NCBI GenBank assembly: GCA_934317845.1
Contig: CAKRES010000002.1
Coordinates: 62,001-126,000, forward strand
DNA length: 64,000 nucleotides
DNA from: an uncultured Lachnospiraceae bacterium
GTDB lineage: Bacteria > Bacillota > Clostridia > Lachnospirales > Lachnospiraceae
Direction of reading: 5' to 3'
Positions 35,636 to 44,072 of this stretch are shown piece after piece. The translations under genes were made by a program, and so were the position numbers. Numbering within the stretch: position 1 is the first letter of the stretch; every line of letters begins with the position of its first letter. The notes beneath the pieces were generated by a model. That model searched no databases. It was given only the letters and a program-made list of their open reading frames with translations, and had not been told where the DNA came from.

Positions 35636-35809
35636 ATGAAGGTAGTAAATCCAATTGGAAGAAAAGCAGATGATGCAGTAACTGTTAACAAAGCTGGTTG
35701 TCGTTGCGAATTAAAAGGCACTTATTCTAAGGGCGCTGCGGCAGATGGTTGTTACTGTGCTTTAAAAGCACAAAATGGACAGTATCATTATGTACATCAG
35801 GGATATTGA
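35636..35809 (+). CDS. 57-residue Cys-rich putative bacteriocin/RiPP-like precursor peptide
   Basis: A short gene with an excellent GGAGG 8 bp before the ATG. The peptide has 57 residues: an N-terminal segment MKVVNPIGRKADDAV with no hydrophobic signal, then two CxC motifs (Cys22/Cys24 in GCRCELKG and Cys39/Cys41 in GCYCALK) with 14 residues between the pairs, a G/A-rich middle (SKGAAADG) and an aromatic end YHYVHQGY. Counted K+R is 8 and D+E is 4, so it is basic. From memory the MKVxNPxGR start and the paired-Cys spacing resemble small Cys-rich putative bacteriocin precursors of Firmicutes; I could not check. No radical SAM enzyme, LanM or cyclodehydratase is nearby, so disulfides or a remote maturase are possible. 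Export by the preceding ABC protein is inferred. Confidence 0.75.
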   Translation: MKVVNPIGRKADDAVTVNKAGCRCELKGTYSKGAAADGCYCALKAQNGQYHYVHQGY

Positions 35810-35820
35810 TCATTGTTGAG

Positions 35821-35855
35821 ATTTTATGCGAGGGCAGGTTGTCTTCGCATAAAAT
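35821..35855 (+). terminator. Strong hairpin after the peptide gene, possible partial terminator
   Basis: ATTTTATGCGA (35821-35831) and TCGCATAAAAT (35845-35855) form a perfect 11-bp stem 12 bp after the peptide stop and 27 bp before lipoprotein gene 3. No long T-run follows, so it more likely stabilises or partly terminates the peptide mRNA, allowing high peptide and lower lipoprotein expression. Confidence 0.6.
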
Positions 35856-35882
35856 CACCTTTAAAAAGGAAAGGAGCGTAAC

Positions 35883-38258
35883 ATGAAACGTTTATTATTA
35901 TACATATTGACAGCATGTCTGGTCTGCTCCTGTTTGACAGGATGCAGTTTAGGAAAGAAGAAAACAAAACCGAAACATGGACTGATCGAAACCTCACTGG
36001 GATCACTGGACGATTTAAGCATGGTGCTGGATACGTGCTATGACGAGACGGGAAATCTGAGTGTATTGTATCTCACGAATGAAGGAAAGGTAGCTCTTTA
36101 TTACAGTTCCGATAATGGAACGAGCTGGAAAAAAGCAACTTCAGAAAATACGGATCTGATCAATGACGCACTTCCTAAAGATGCGTATGTTACGCAGGGC
36201 AGTATTGCAAATACAGGAGATGTTCTGATTTGTTATCAGCAGACAGAAAAAGTGGTTCCACACATTATTTATACAAAGGATGGGAAAGTAAAACAGCTTG
36301 AATTAAAGGGAGACAGTGCCGTAAGAGGGGTTCGTTACCTGAATGCAGCGAAAGAGATCTACGTCAACCGGGTCAATACACTGGAAAGTTACGATACCAG
36401 TGGGGAGCAGACGAGCAGTATTTCCCAGAAAGGGATTCTGGATTTTATAAATGTCAAGTCCGATATCATCGTATTGAGTAAGGACGGTCTGACTGCTTAT
36501 GACCGGGCTACCGGAGTAGAGCATGGAAAAGATACTGCCGTTGCATCCAAATTTAAAAAGGAACTTACGAAGTTGAGTCAGGAAGCGCAAAGCACCGTAC
36601 GGGGAAGCCAGCATCTGCTTGCAACGGATGAGGAAGAAACCCTTTACTTTATGATGACTTCCGGTATCTATGAGCATCCGTTTGGCAATGATCTGATCAT
36701 CTCCTTGCTCAAAGGAACACACAATGAATTTTCTTCCGCAGATTCTGAAGTGTTAGGTTATTGGGTCAAAGATGAGCGTCATATCCGTGTGCTGTTAGGA
36801 AAGGACGATGCCGTCACAACATATGCCTATACGCTTAAAAAAGATGCACCAGAAGAGGTTGTGAAAAAGGAAGAAAAGGTCATTGTATCCGGTGATCCGG
36901 ATCATCCGACCGGAGTCGTATATGAGGATGGAACATATAACCTTTTTGGGAACTATAAAACCCCGTATAAAGCAAAGAAGAACAATAAACTGAAAGGAAC
37001 CCTGACCGTTTACTCCCTGTATCCGGATGAGGCCTTAAAAGAAGCGATCAAGATCTATCAGGTAAATCATAAGAATGTAGATGTGGAACTGATGATCGGG
37101 ATCGAGGAAGACAGTAATCAGACGGTGGAAGGGGCAGCACAGGCATTAAATACCAAGCTGTTATCCGGAGCCGGACCGGATGTACTGATCTTAGATGGTC
37201 TGGATCAGAAAAAGTATGAGGAAAATGGACTGTTAAAAGACATCAGTGGTCTTTATGAAACGATCCAAAAGGAGCAGTCATTATTTACAAACATCACGGA
37301 TTCTTATAAAGAAGGAAAGCATATGTATGCTATCCCGGCTCGGTTTATACCTTCGGTGATCGTTGGGGAAAAGAAGACGGTAGAGCAGATCAAGTCACTG
37401 GACGATCTGGCAAAAGTGGTAGAAAAGGATAAAGCAGTGCGTGGCAATGCCTTAAATATCTTTAACACAGAACAGATGATGAATATCTTCTATCCGACCT
37501 ATTCGAACCGGATGGTGACAAAGGATGGAACTTATAATGAGGAAGAATTGACTGCATTTGTAAAGCCATTAAAGGAAATCTATGAACGGTTAAGTGAGCA
37601 GACAAAGGAAAATCAGGCAGAAAAAATGTGGAAGAGTTTTAAGGAAGCTCATGAAGAAGAAACTGATCCGAATGAGATGGCAGCACTGCAGTTAAATGAG
37701 TTGCAGATTACAGACTACTCGCATCGTTCGATTGGCATTACTAATTTGTATCTTGGGGAAAAGTTTATACCTCTAGCCGCATGTAGGAGAAATAAAGGAT
37801 ATGTATATCAAGCCAGTCCACTGGGGGATGAGGGAACTTTTGAGGCACGGTGGATCACTGCGATCAGTTCTAAGACACAGGAAGAAAAGCTGGCAGAGGA
37901 TTTTGTAAAAGAATTGTTTGCGCCGGGAGAACAATTTATCAAAGGAATTGATGATGTAGGTGCTACGGTAAACCGGGAGGCACTTCGAATAGATACTGAG
38001 GCTTATGCAGGAATAGTGGGAGCAGTATTTTATGATCTTGAGGAGGTAAATCGACAGTATAGTCTTTTTTATGAAAGCCAGAAAGAGTACGATACCTATC
38101 TCTCCTATGTAGAAAGCTTTCATACACCATCCAATCCGGATCGCCAGGTGCGGGAGATCATAGAAAAAGATCTGGATGGCTATCTGAAGGGGAAGGTTAC
38201 ATTGGAGGACTATCTTGACGGTGTGAAGAAACGGATGCAGGTATATCAAAATGAATAG
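35883..38258 (+). CDS. Asp-box/solute-binding fusion lipoprotein 3
   Basis: A 791-residue lipoprotein with the same layout: signal peptide, cysteine in LTGC, propeller-like half with Asp-box SSDNGTSW, a DPDHPTGVVYEDG linker, and SBP domain (GTLTVYSLYPDEALKEA, LNTKLLSGAGPDVLILDGLD, YAIPARFIPSVIVG). AAGGAG precedes the ATG. The DPDHP linker and FTNIT(D) segment are shared with protein 4, and partly with 5, but not with 1 and 2, so 3-5 form a subgroup. Its 3' end (DYLDGVKKRMQVYQ) is nearly repeated in protein 4. Confidence 0.8.
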   Translation: MKRLLLYILTACLVCSCLTGCSLGKKKTKPKHGLIETSLGSLDDLSMVLDTCYDETGNLSVLYLTNEGKVALYYSSDNGTSWKKATSENTDLINDALPKDAYVTQGSIANTGDVLICYQQTEKVVPHIIYTKDGKVKQLELKGDSAVRGVRYLNAAKEIYVNRVNTLESYDTSGEQTSSISQKGILDFINVKSDIIVLSKDGLTAYDRATGVEHGKDTAVASKFKKELTKLSQEAQSTVRGSQHLLATDEEETLYFMMTSGIYEHPFGNDLIISLLKGTHNEFSSADSEVLGYWVKDERHIRVLLGKDDAVTTYAYTLKKDAPEEVVKKEEKVIVSGDPDHPTGVVYEDGTYNLFGNYKTPYKAKKNNKLKGTLTVYSLYPDEALKEAIKIYQVNHKNVDVELMIGIEEDSNQTVEGAAQALNTKLLSGAGPDVLILDGLDQKKYEENGLLKDISGLYETIQKEQSLFTNITDSYKEGKHMYAIPARFIPSVIVGEKKTVEQIKSLDDLAKVVEKDKAVRGNALNIFNTEQMMNIFYPTYSNRMVTKDGTYNEEELTAFVKPLKEIYERLSEQTKENQAEKMWKSFKEAHEEETDPNEMAALQLNELQITDYSHRSIGITNLYLGEKFIPLAACRRNKGYVYQASPLGDEGTFEARWITAISSKTQEEKLAEDFVKELFAPGEQFIKGIDDVGATVNREALRIDTEAYAGIVGAVFYDLEEVNRQYSLFYESQKEYDTYLSYVESFHTPSNPDRQVREIIEKDLDGYLKGKVTLEDYLDGVKKRMQVYQNE

Positions 38259-38281
38259 GATATTAGACGGTGATCAAATGA
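38201..38281 (+). repeat. Lipoprotein junction repeat, copy 1 (81 bp)
   Basis: Spans the end of lipoprotein gene 3 and the start of gene 4 and matches 40581-40661 (end of gene 4/start of gene 5) with about six substitutions and no indels. It includes the stop codon and the next start, so the duplicated unit crossed a gene boundary. Confidence 0.85.
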
Positions 38282-40638
38282 AGCGAATCAAGGCAATAGT
38301 TTTGGCAATTTTGCTTTTGTTTAGCCTGTCAGGGTGTACTTTTAGTAAAACAGAAAAAAAGAATTCGTCTTTAACCGAGACTACACTAGGAGGGATTGCT
38401 GGAATTATCAATGTTCTAGGCACTTCTCAAAGTAGAAATGGTTCTTTGCTTGTGTATGCGCAAAAAGAAGATGGAAAAACAGTTTTGTGCATCAGTGACG
38501 ATCAAGGGGCATCATGGCAGTTTAGTGAAAGTGAATCAGTTACAACATTAAATGAAGCAATTCCTGAAAATGCCATGGTGATACAAGGAGATGTCACAGC
38601 GGAGGGTGAACCTGTTGTATGCTACCAGGAATCCCAAAACGGGAAAAACATTTTTCACATTGCTTATTTGAAAAATGAAGAAGCAGTGACATTTACGGAA
38701 CAAACAGCACAGCATATTTATGGAATGAAATATGAAAATGGAGGAAGAGAAATATTTCTTAACTGTGGAGATGTAATAAAAAGATATGATACAGATGGTC
38801 AGTGCGTACAGGAATATGAACAAAAAGGGATCATTGATTTTCTGGTGGAACAGGATGAAATAATCCTAATTACTGCGGATGGACTGTCATATTATGATCG
38901 TGATAATGCCCAAAAAGAGGGAACTCTGCCATTTCCGAAAGGAAGGAAAGCAGAGTTGTCAAAAATAAAAAAAGAACAGGAGAATGTTCTTGGTTCTTCT
39001 TCTCATATCCTGCTGTCAGGACAGGATGAAAGAACTTATTTCATATTGCACAGTGGTATTTACCGATGTGAGAAGAAGTCGATAAAACGGATTGTAAATG
39101 GGAGTCATTTTCAGTTTTCCAGTGAAGCGGATGGATTATCCGGTGGCTTTATAGAAAATGGGAAAAAGATGCGGGTATTATTGCAGGAAAACCGTGCATT
39201 GCAAACATATGCCTATACGGAGGAAAAGGATGCACCGGAAGAAGTGGAACAGCAAGTATCTGTGTCAGAAAAAGATCCGGATCATCCAAAGGGCGTCATG
39301 TATAAAGACGGAAGATATAATTTATTTGTAAATTATATCTCCTCTTATCAAGCGAAAAAGGATCGAAAGAAAAAGGGGACGATTACGGTATATAGCCTAT
39401 ACCCGGATGAAGAATTAGAGGAAATAATCCGGGTTTATCAAATCTACCGGCCGAATGTTTCGGTGAAATTAGAGGTTGGCGTAGAGAAGAAAAGTAATAT
39501 CACGTCAGCGCAGGCGATTGAAAAACTAAATTCCCGGATGCTTTCCCATAATGGTCCGGATGTGTTGTTTCTGGACGGAATGGATGATGCGAATTACGTA
39601 GAGAACGGACTTCTGAAAGATTTGAGTGATGTATATGAAACAATAAAAAAGGAACAGTCATTATTTACTAATATTACAGATGCATATAAAAAGGAGGGAC
39701 ATATCTATGCGCTCCCAACACATTTTATTCCGTCTGTTTTAATCGGGAAAAAGGATGTGGTGCAAAAGTCAGAATCGCTCGATGATCTGGTACAGATGGT
39801 GGCAGAGGACAAGACAACATGGGGAAATGCACTGGATATGTATACTGCAAAACAATTATTTGAAACATTATATCCAAGTTGTTCTAATCTCATTTTTAAG
39901 AACAATCGAAGTTATCAGGAAGTGGAATATAAAGCATTTGCTGAAAAAATGAAGCAGATTTATACGCTCTTGAAAGAACAGGATAAAAAAAATAATGCAA
40001 AGGATATCTGGAATGATTATAAGGAGCATCTGGCAGGGAATCTGGACTCTGATCAAAGTACTGCACTTCATTTACGGGGGCTTTGTGTACCGGATGTGTC
40101 TAACAGATGTATCGGGGTCAGTATGCTGTATTTTACTACCGATTTTTACTGGCCACTTCTTGCGTGCCGTGAAAATAAAGAATTCATATATGAGGCAATT
40201 CCGTGGGGAGAAAAGAATGTGTATCAGCCACGATTTGTAGCTGCGATCAATCAGGAAACAAAAAAAGAGGAATTAGCCGAAGATTTTTTGAAGCAATTAT
40301 TTGCACCGGAAGAACAATATGTAAATATGGGGGAAAAAGTAACAGCAGGTTGCCCTGTCAATAGAGAAGCTTTGCGTATTTCTATTGCACAGTTAAATTG
40401 TATTTTAGATGTTGATATTGCTGGTAAGGAGAAGGTACTGTATGAGTCTTTTCAAAGTCAGAAGGAATATGACACATTTCTTCAATATCTCCAAAGCTTT
40501 CAAACGGCTGCGTATGATAATGAGCAATTAGAAAACGTGTTGTTAAAAGGATTAGAGGACTATTTGGAGGATAAGATCACATTGGACGACTATCTTGACG
40601 GTGTGAAGAAACGGATGCAGGTGTACCAGAGTGAATAG
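38278..40638 (+). CDS. Asp-box/solute-binding fusion lipoprotein 4
   Basis: A 786-residue paralogue. I prefer ATG 38278 (MKRIKAIVLAILLLFSLSGC), which gives a normal signal peptide with lipobox LSGC; the upstream ATG at 38251 would add the acidic MNRILDGDQ and overlap gene 3 by 8 bp, possibly for coupling. Asp-box SDDQGASW, linker DPDHPKGVMYKDG, SBP core GTITVYSLYPDEELEE, LNSRMLSHNGPDVLFLDGMD and YALPTHFIPSVLIG. Base composition is lower in GC than gene 3, so the array members have different histories. Confidence 0.78.
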   Translation: MKRIKAIVLAILLLFSLSGCTFSKTEKKNSSLTETTLGGIAGIINVLGTSQSRNGSLLVYAQKEDGKTVLCISDDQGASWQFSESESVTTLNEAIPENAMVIQGDVTAEGEPVVCYQESQNGKNIFHIAYLKNEEAVTFTEQTAQHIYGMKYENGGREIFLNCGDVIKRYDTDGQCVQEYEQKGIIDFLVEQDEIILITADGLSYYDRDNAQKEGTLPFPKGRKAELSKIKKEQENVLGSSSHILLSGQDERTYFILHSGIYRCEKKSIKRIVNGSHFQFSSEADGLSGGFIENGKKMRVLLQENRALQTYAYTEEKDAPEEVEQQVSVSEKDPDHPKGVMYKDGRYNLFVNYISSYQAKKDRKKKGTITVYSLYPDEELEEIIRVYQIYRPNVSVKLEVGVEKKSNITSAQAIEKLNSRMLSHNGPDVLFLDGMDDANYVENGLLKDLSDVYETIKKEQSLFTNITDAYKKEGHIYALPTHFIPSVLIGKKDVVQKSESLDDLVQMVAEDKTTWGNALDMYTAKQLFETLYPSCSNLIFKNNRSYQEVEYKAFAEKMKQIYTLLKEQDKKNNAKDIWNDYKEHLAGNLDSDQSTALHLRGLCVPDVSNRCIGVSMLYFTTDFYWPLLACRENKEFIYEAIPWGEKNVYQPRFVAAINQETKKEELAEDFLKQLFAPEEQYVNMGEKVTAGCPVNREALRISIAQLNCILDVDIAGKEKVLYESFQSQKEYDTFLQYLQSFQTAAYDNEQLENVLLKGLEDYLEDKITLDDYLDGVKKRMQVYQSE

Positions 40639-40661
40639 GACATTAGACGGTGATCAAATGA
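40581..40661 (+). repeat. Lipoprotein junction repeat, copy 2 (81 bp)
   Basis: Second copy of the junction at 38201-38281, here joining lipoprotein genes 4 and 5. The end of gene 5 does not carry it. Confidence 0.85.
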
Positions 40662-43015
40662 TGCGAATGATAGGAATTATTCTGATTGTTTTATGTTTAT
40701 TTAGTCAGGCTGGATGTGCAAAGACAGAAGAGAAAAAAGAGCAGTCATTGGTAGAAACCAGAGTTGCTTCCCTAAGTGGGATTACAAAGGTACTCGATAC
40801 AGGGATCAATGCCAGTGGAGATCATATCATTTTGGCTGTAAACAAGGAAGGTTGTGCGGTGTTATATGTCAGTACGGACGGGGACACAACGTGGCAGATC
40901 AGTGAGACCAGTGATATTGCAAAAATAAATCAGAAGCGCAGCAAAGATGCAGTTATAATGTATGGAAGTATAAACAGCAAGGGAGCAGTAATGCTTTGTT
41001 GCCGGGAGAATGATAACTATAAGGTGTATTCCTGTAAAGAAGGAAATGTGATTTCATTTTCTTTGAAAGAGGGAGAAGCAGTATATGGGGGAAAGCTTTT
41101 GAATGGAGGAAGTGAACTCTATATTAATTGCGGAAATCGTCTGGATTGTTATGACAGCAAAGGAAAGAAGCTTGCTTCTTATCAGCAGAAAGGGATCATT
41201 GATTTTACGTTGTATAAAGCAGATCTTTTTATTCTGGGAAAAGAAGGTCTTTCTGTATATGATCATACGAGTACAGAAAAACTGGAGGAGTCTCTTCAGG
41301 ATACGAACTGGAGGAGCAGACTGAACCAGTTATGGGAGGTATTATCTTCTGTTTCGGATAGTAACACGCATCTTTTTACAGAGGATGATAAGGAGAATGT
41401 TTATCTTTTCTTAGAAGATGTTATCTACCGGTATGACGCGGAGAAAAAAAGTATGAAAATGGTGTTAAAAGGAGACCAGTATCAGATCTCAGATAACGCA
41501 CAGACATTTGCCGGATATTGGATAAAAAAGAAAGATAACATTCATGTACTGCTGCAAAAAGAAGAAACATATGATGTGATTACATATACAACGGAAAAAG
41601 AGCAGCCTGAAGCGATGAAAGAAGAAGAAAATGTGGTATCTGCAGATGCTGATCCGGATCATCCTACTGCAGTGATGTATCAGGATGGGAGTTGTAGTTT
41701 ATTTGCCAACTACAAATCTTCTTACCATGCGAAAAAGAAAAAACAGAAGGGAACTCTTACTGTCTACACGCTATATCCCAATGTGGAATTGGAGAATGAG
41801 ATAAAGGTATATCAGAAGAAACGCCCGAACATGAAGGTGCGTCTGGAAGTAGGAATAGAAAAAGAGAGTAATATTAAAAAAGAACAGGCAGTGGAAAAAC
41901 TGAATGCAAAAATGCTTTCCGGAAACGGACCGGATATTTTGTTTTTAGATGGATTAAGTGAAGATTATTATGTAAAAAACAATATGCTGCTGGAGCTGTC
42001 GGATATTTATAAGACAATAAAAAAGGAACAGGATCTGTTTGAAAACTTTAATGACTGCAGACAGAAGTCCGGACATTTGTACTCCCTTACGACAAGGCAG
42101 ATACCGTCTGTTTTGACGGGGCAGAAAGAAACGCTTTCCAAGCTGCATTCCTTAAAGGATCTGGAAGAGCTTATCCGCAAGGATGAAACAACAGTAGGAA
42201 ACGCTTTGGACATCTATACTCCAACACAACTATTTTATTGTCTGTATCCAGGTTTTTCCAATCAATTTTTGTCGGAAGATGGTGTCTGGCAGGAAAATAT
42301 ATTTACTGATTTTATGGAACAGTCTAAAAAAATATATCAGAGCCTGCGGGCACAAACAGCGAAAAATCATGCACAGAAGCTATGGGAAGAAATGAAAAAG
42401 GAGAAGGAAAAGATTAAGGCAAATGCAGAAAAGGAGAGTTTCGTTAATTTAAGAGGACTTACGATCCCGGATAAAACGGGACGTACGATAGGTATGGCAA
42501 TGCTTTATCATAACGATTCATTTTATGATCCGGTTATGGCTTGTCACAGTGGAGCGGATATGACATATGAAGCCGTACCATTCGGACAGGGAGGAGTATT
42601 TGAGTCCTGCGGTGTGGCTGCGATAAACCAGTCTGCGGATAAGCAGTTGGCAACAGACTTTGTGAAAGAGCTATTTGCACCCGATGAGCAGTTTATCTAT
42701 GGAATGACAGAGCAGAGCGGTGGCATGCCGGTAAACCGGGAAGCATTGCGTATTATTCTTAGTAAGATCCATGGGGTGTTGACATATGATGCAGGAGAGT
42801 TCAAGGAGAACATACAAAATTTGAATATCGAATGTCAGCAGGAATATGACCATCTTCTGGATTATCTTTCCGGATTTTCCCATGCAGCTAATTCTGAGGG
42901 ATCGCTGGAAGAGATCTTTTTGGAAGATCTGGATGCTTATATGAATGACGATGTATCGTTAGCATCCTATGAAAAAAAGGTAAGGAAGAAGATAAAACTG
43001 TACCAGAGTGAATAG
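40658..43015 (+). CDS. Asp-box/solute-binding fusion lipoprotein 5
   Basis: A 785-residue last member of the array. Start at ATG 40658 or 40661 (M)MRMIGIILIVLCLFSQAGC, lipobox QAGC; ATG 40631 overlaps gene 4. The Asp-box is degraded (STDGDTTW), linker DPDHPTAVMYQDG, SBP core GTLTVYTLYPNVELENE, LNAKMLSGNGPDILFLDGLS, and YSLTTRQIPSVLTG. The C-terminal lobe differs most from the others. A weak inverted repeat (ATCTTC at 43025, GAAGAT at 43042) follows, so the operon may end here. Confidence 0.78.
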   Translation: MMRMIGIILIVLCLFSQAGCAKTEEKKEQSLVETRVASLSGITKVLDTGINASGDHIILAVNKEGCAVLYVSTDGDTTWQISETSDIAKINQKRSKDAVIMYGSINSKGAVMLCCRENDNYKVYSCKEGNVISFSLKEGEAVYGGKLLNGGSELYINCGNRLDCYDSKGKKLASYQQKGIIDFTLYKADLFILGKEGLSVYDHTSTEKLEESLQDTNWRSRLNQLWEVLSSVSDSNTHLFTEDDKENVYLFLEDVIYRYDAEKKSMKMVLKGDQYQISDNAQTFAGYWIKKKDNIHVLLQKEETYDVITYTTEKEQPEAMKEEENVVSADADPDHPTAVMYQDGSCSLFANYKSSYHAKKKKQKGTLTVYTLYPNVELENEIKVYQKKRPNMKVRLEVGIEKESNIKKEQAVEKLNAKMLSGNGPDILFLDGLSEDYYVKNNMLLELSDIYKTIKKEQDLFENFNDCRQKSGHLYSLTTRQIPSVLTGQKETLSKLHSLKDLEELIRKDETTVGNALDIYTPTQLFYCLYPGFSNQFLSEDGVWQENIFTDFMEQSKKIYQSLRAQTAKNHAQKLWEEMKKEKEKIKANAEKESFVNLRGLTIPDKTGRTIGMAMLYHNDSFYDPVMACHSGADMTYEAVPFGQGGVFESCGVAAINQSADKQLATDFVKELFAPDEQFIYGMTEQSGGMPVNREALRIILSKIHGVLTYDAGEFKENIQNLNIECQQEYDHLLDYLSGFSHAANSEGSLEEIFLEDLDAYMNDDVSLASYEKKVRKKIKLYQSE

Positions 43016-43156
43016 GGCTTGCACATCTTCCGGGAGTACATCGAAGATTTAAAAATAGTATAAGTATTGCGAAATGCTGCGTTTCTGCCGATATACATAT
43101 ATAAGCAAAAATCGAAACGGATATCACAGGAATTTATAACTCATGGAGGAGATAGT

Positions 43157-44047
43157 ATGAATCTTACGATCAACGCAGCAAAAACAAATGCACTTCACCC
43201 GGATCGGTTGTCTAAAAGCGAGCAGACCGCGCGCCGCACGGACAGCCTGATCGCTGAAGTGAGACGGAACGCACAGAAAATGTCATCTGTATTTACAGAT
43301 CGCACATCTGATTGTGCCACTTCCATTGCCAACAGCAAAAAAAATATCGACAGTGCATGGAGTATCTGCAAGGACGCATATGCCAAAAAGGATGCACTCC
43401 GGGAAGAATACGGGATCAGCAAGGAAGATGCGGCTTTGCTGGAAAAGGCAGCCAGAGCCGAGGCAGATCCGATCACGGCAGAACCTCTTACGGAAGAAGA
43501 AAAAGAGCAGGTTGCTGCACTGAAAGAACAGCCATTTGCCAGTGATTACCAGCAGCAGGCACAGACCTTAAATGGTACGATCAGGGACAATCGGCTGTCT
43601 CTTGCAGAGGAGATGAAAAACATCAACAAGCAGATGCATATTTTGTCTACCGTGAAGCTGGAGCATTTAAAGGTACATATTGCAGAAGATGCTGACCGTC
43701 AGATCACTTCTATAAAAGAGGATGCGGTCAAAGAAATGATGGCAGATGGTTTCCTTGCAGCCAAAGACAAGATCGATGAGGACAACCAGCTTCGGGAAGA
43801 GGAGCAGAAAAAGCAGGAAGAGGAAGAAAAGAAGGAAGAGAAGATGGCTGCCAAGCGCGAAGAAAAGCAGAATGCGCAGGAGGAATTTATTGAAAAGGCA
43901 AAAGAGAATAATGACACAGTCAATGACCAGATCAATGATACGGATGCGGCTATGGCAGAAACCGAGCAGAAGGTCAATGAGATCAATGCCAAGTTGAAGC
44001 AGATGGAGGATCTGTTAAATGGAACAAGTGTGGACACTTATGCATAA
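43157..44047 (+). CDS. Coiled-coil protein of unknown function
   Basis: A 296-residue highly charged protein, started at ATG 43157 (GGAGGAG upstream). No signal peptide or membrane helix. Predicted coiled coil covers about 195-295 (EEEKKEEKMAAKREEK, ETEQKVNEINAKLKQMEDLL), with helical segments before it. I do not recognise the family. It ends 25 bp before the GH9 gene and may be co-transcribed with it. The N-terminus MNLTINAAKTNALHPDRLSK is polar and might be a secretion-independent surface or scaffold protein start, which is speculation. Confidence 0.65.
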   Translation: MNLTINAAKTNALHPDRLSKSEQTARRTDSLIAEVRRNAQKMSSVFTDRTSDCATSIANSKKNIDSAWSICKDAYAKKDALREEYGISKEDAALLEKAARAEADPITAEPLTEEEKEQVAALKEQPFASDYQQQAQTLNGTIRDNRLSLAEEMKNINKQMHILSTVKLEHLKVHIAEDADRQITSIKEDAVKEMMADGFLAAKDKIDEDNQLREEEQKKQEEEEKKEEKMAAKREEKQNAQEEFIEKAKENNDTVNDQINDTDAAMAETEQKVNEINAKLKQMEDLLNGTSVDTYA

Positions 44048-44072
44048 AACAATGAGACGAGGAGGAAAAATC

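Noticed and set aside
33770..35809. Classical lanthipeptide, sactipeptide or thiopeptide cluster
   Set aside because: There is no radical SAM, LanB/C/M, YcaO or dehydrogenase gene anywhere in the window. Only a peptide and an exporter are present, so I do not assign a RiPP class.
43065..43099. Sigma-28 (flagellar-type) promoter before 43157
   Set aside because: GCCGATAT at 43088 fits the -10, but no TAAA lies 14-16 bp upstream, and no motility gene is near.
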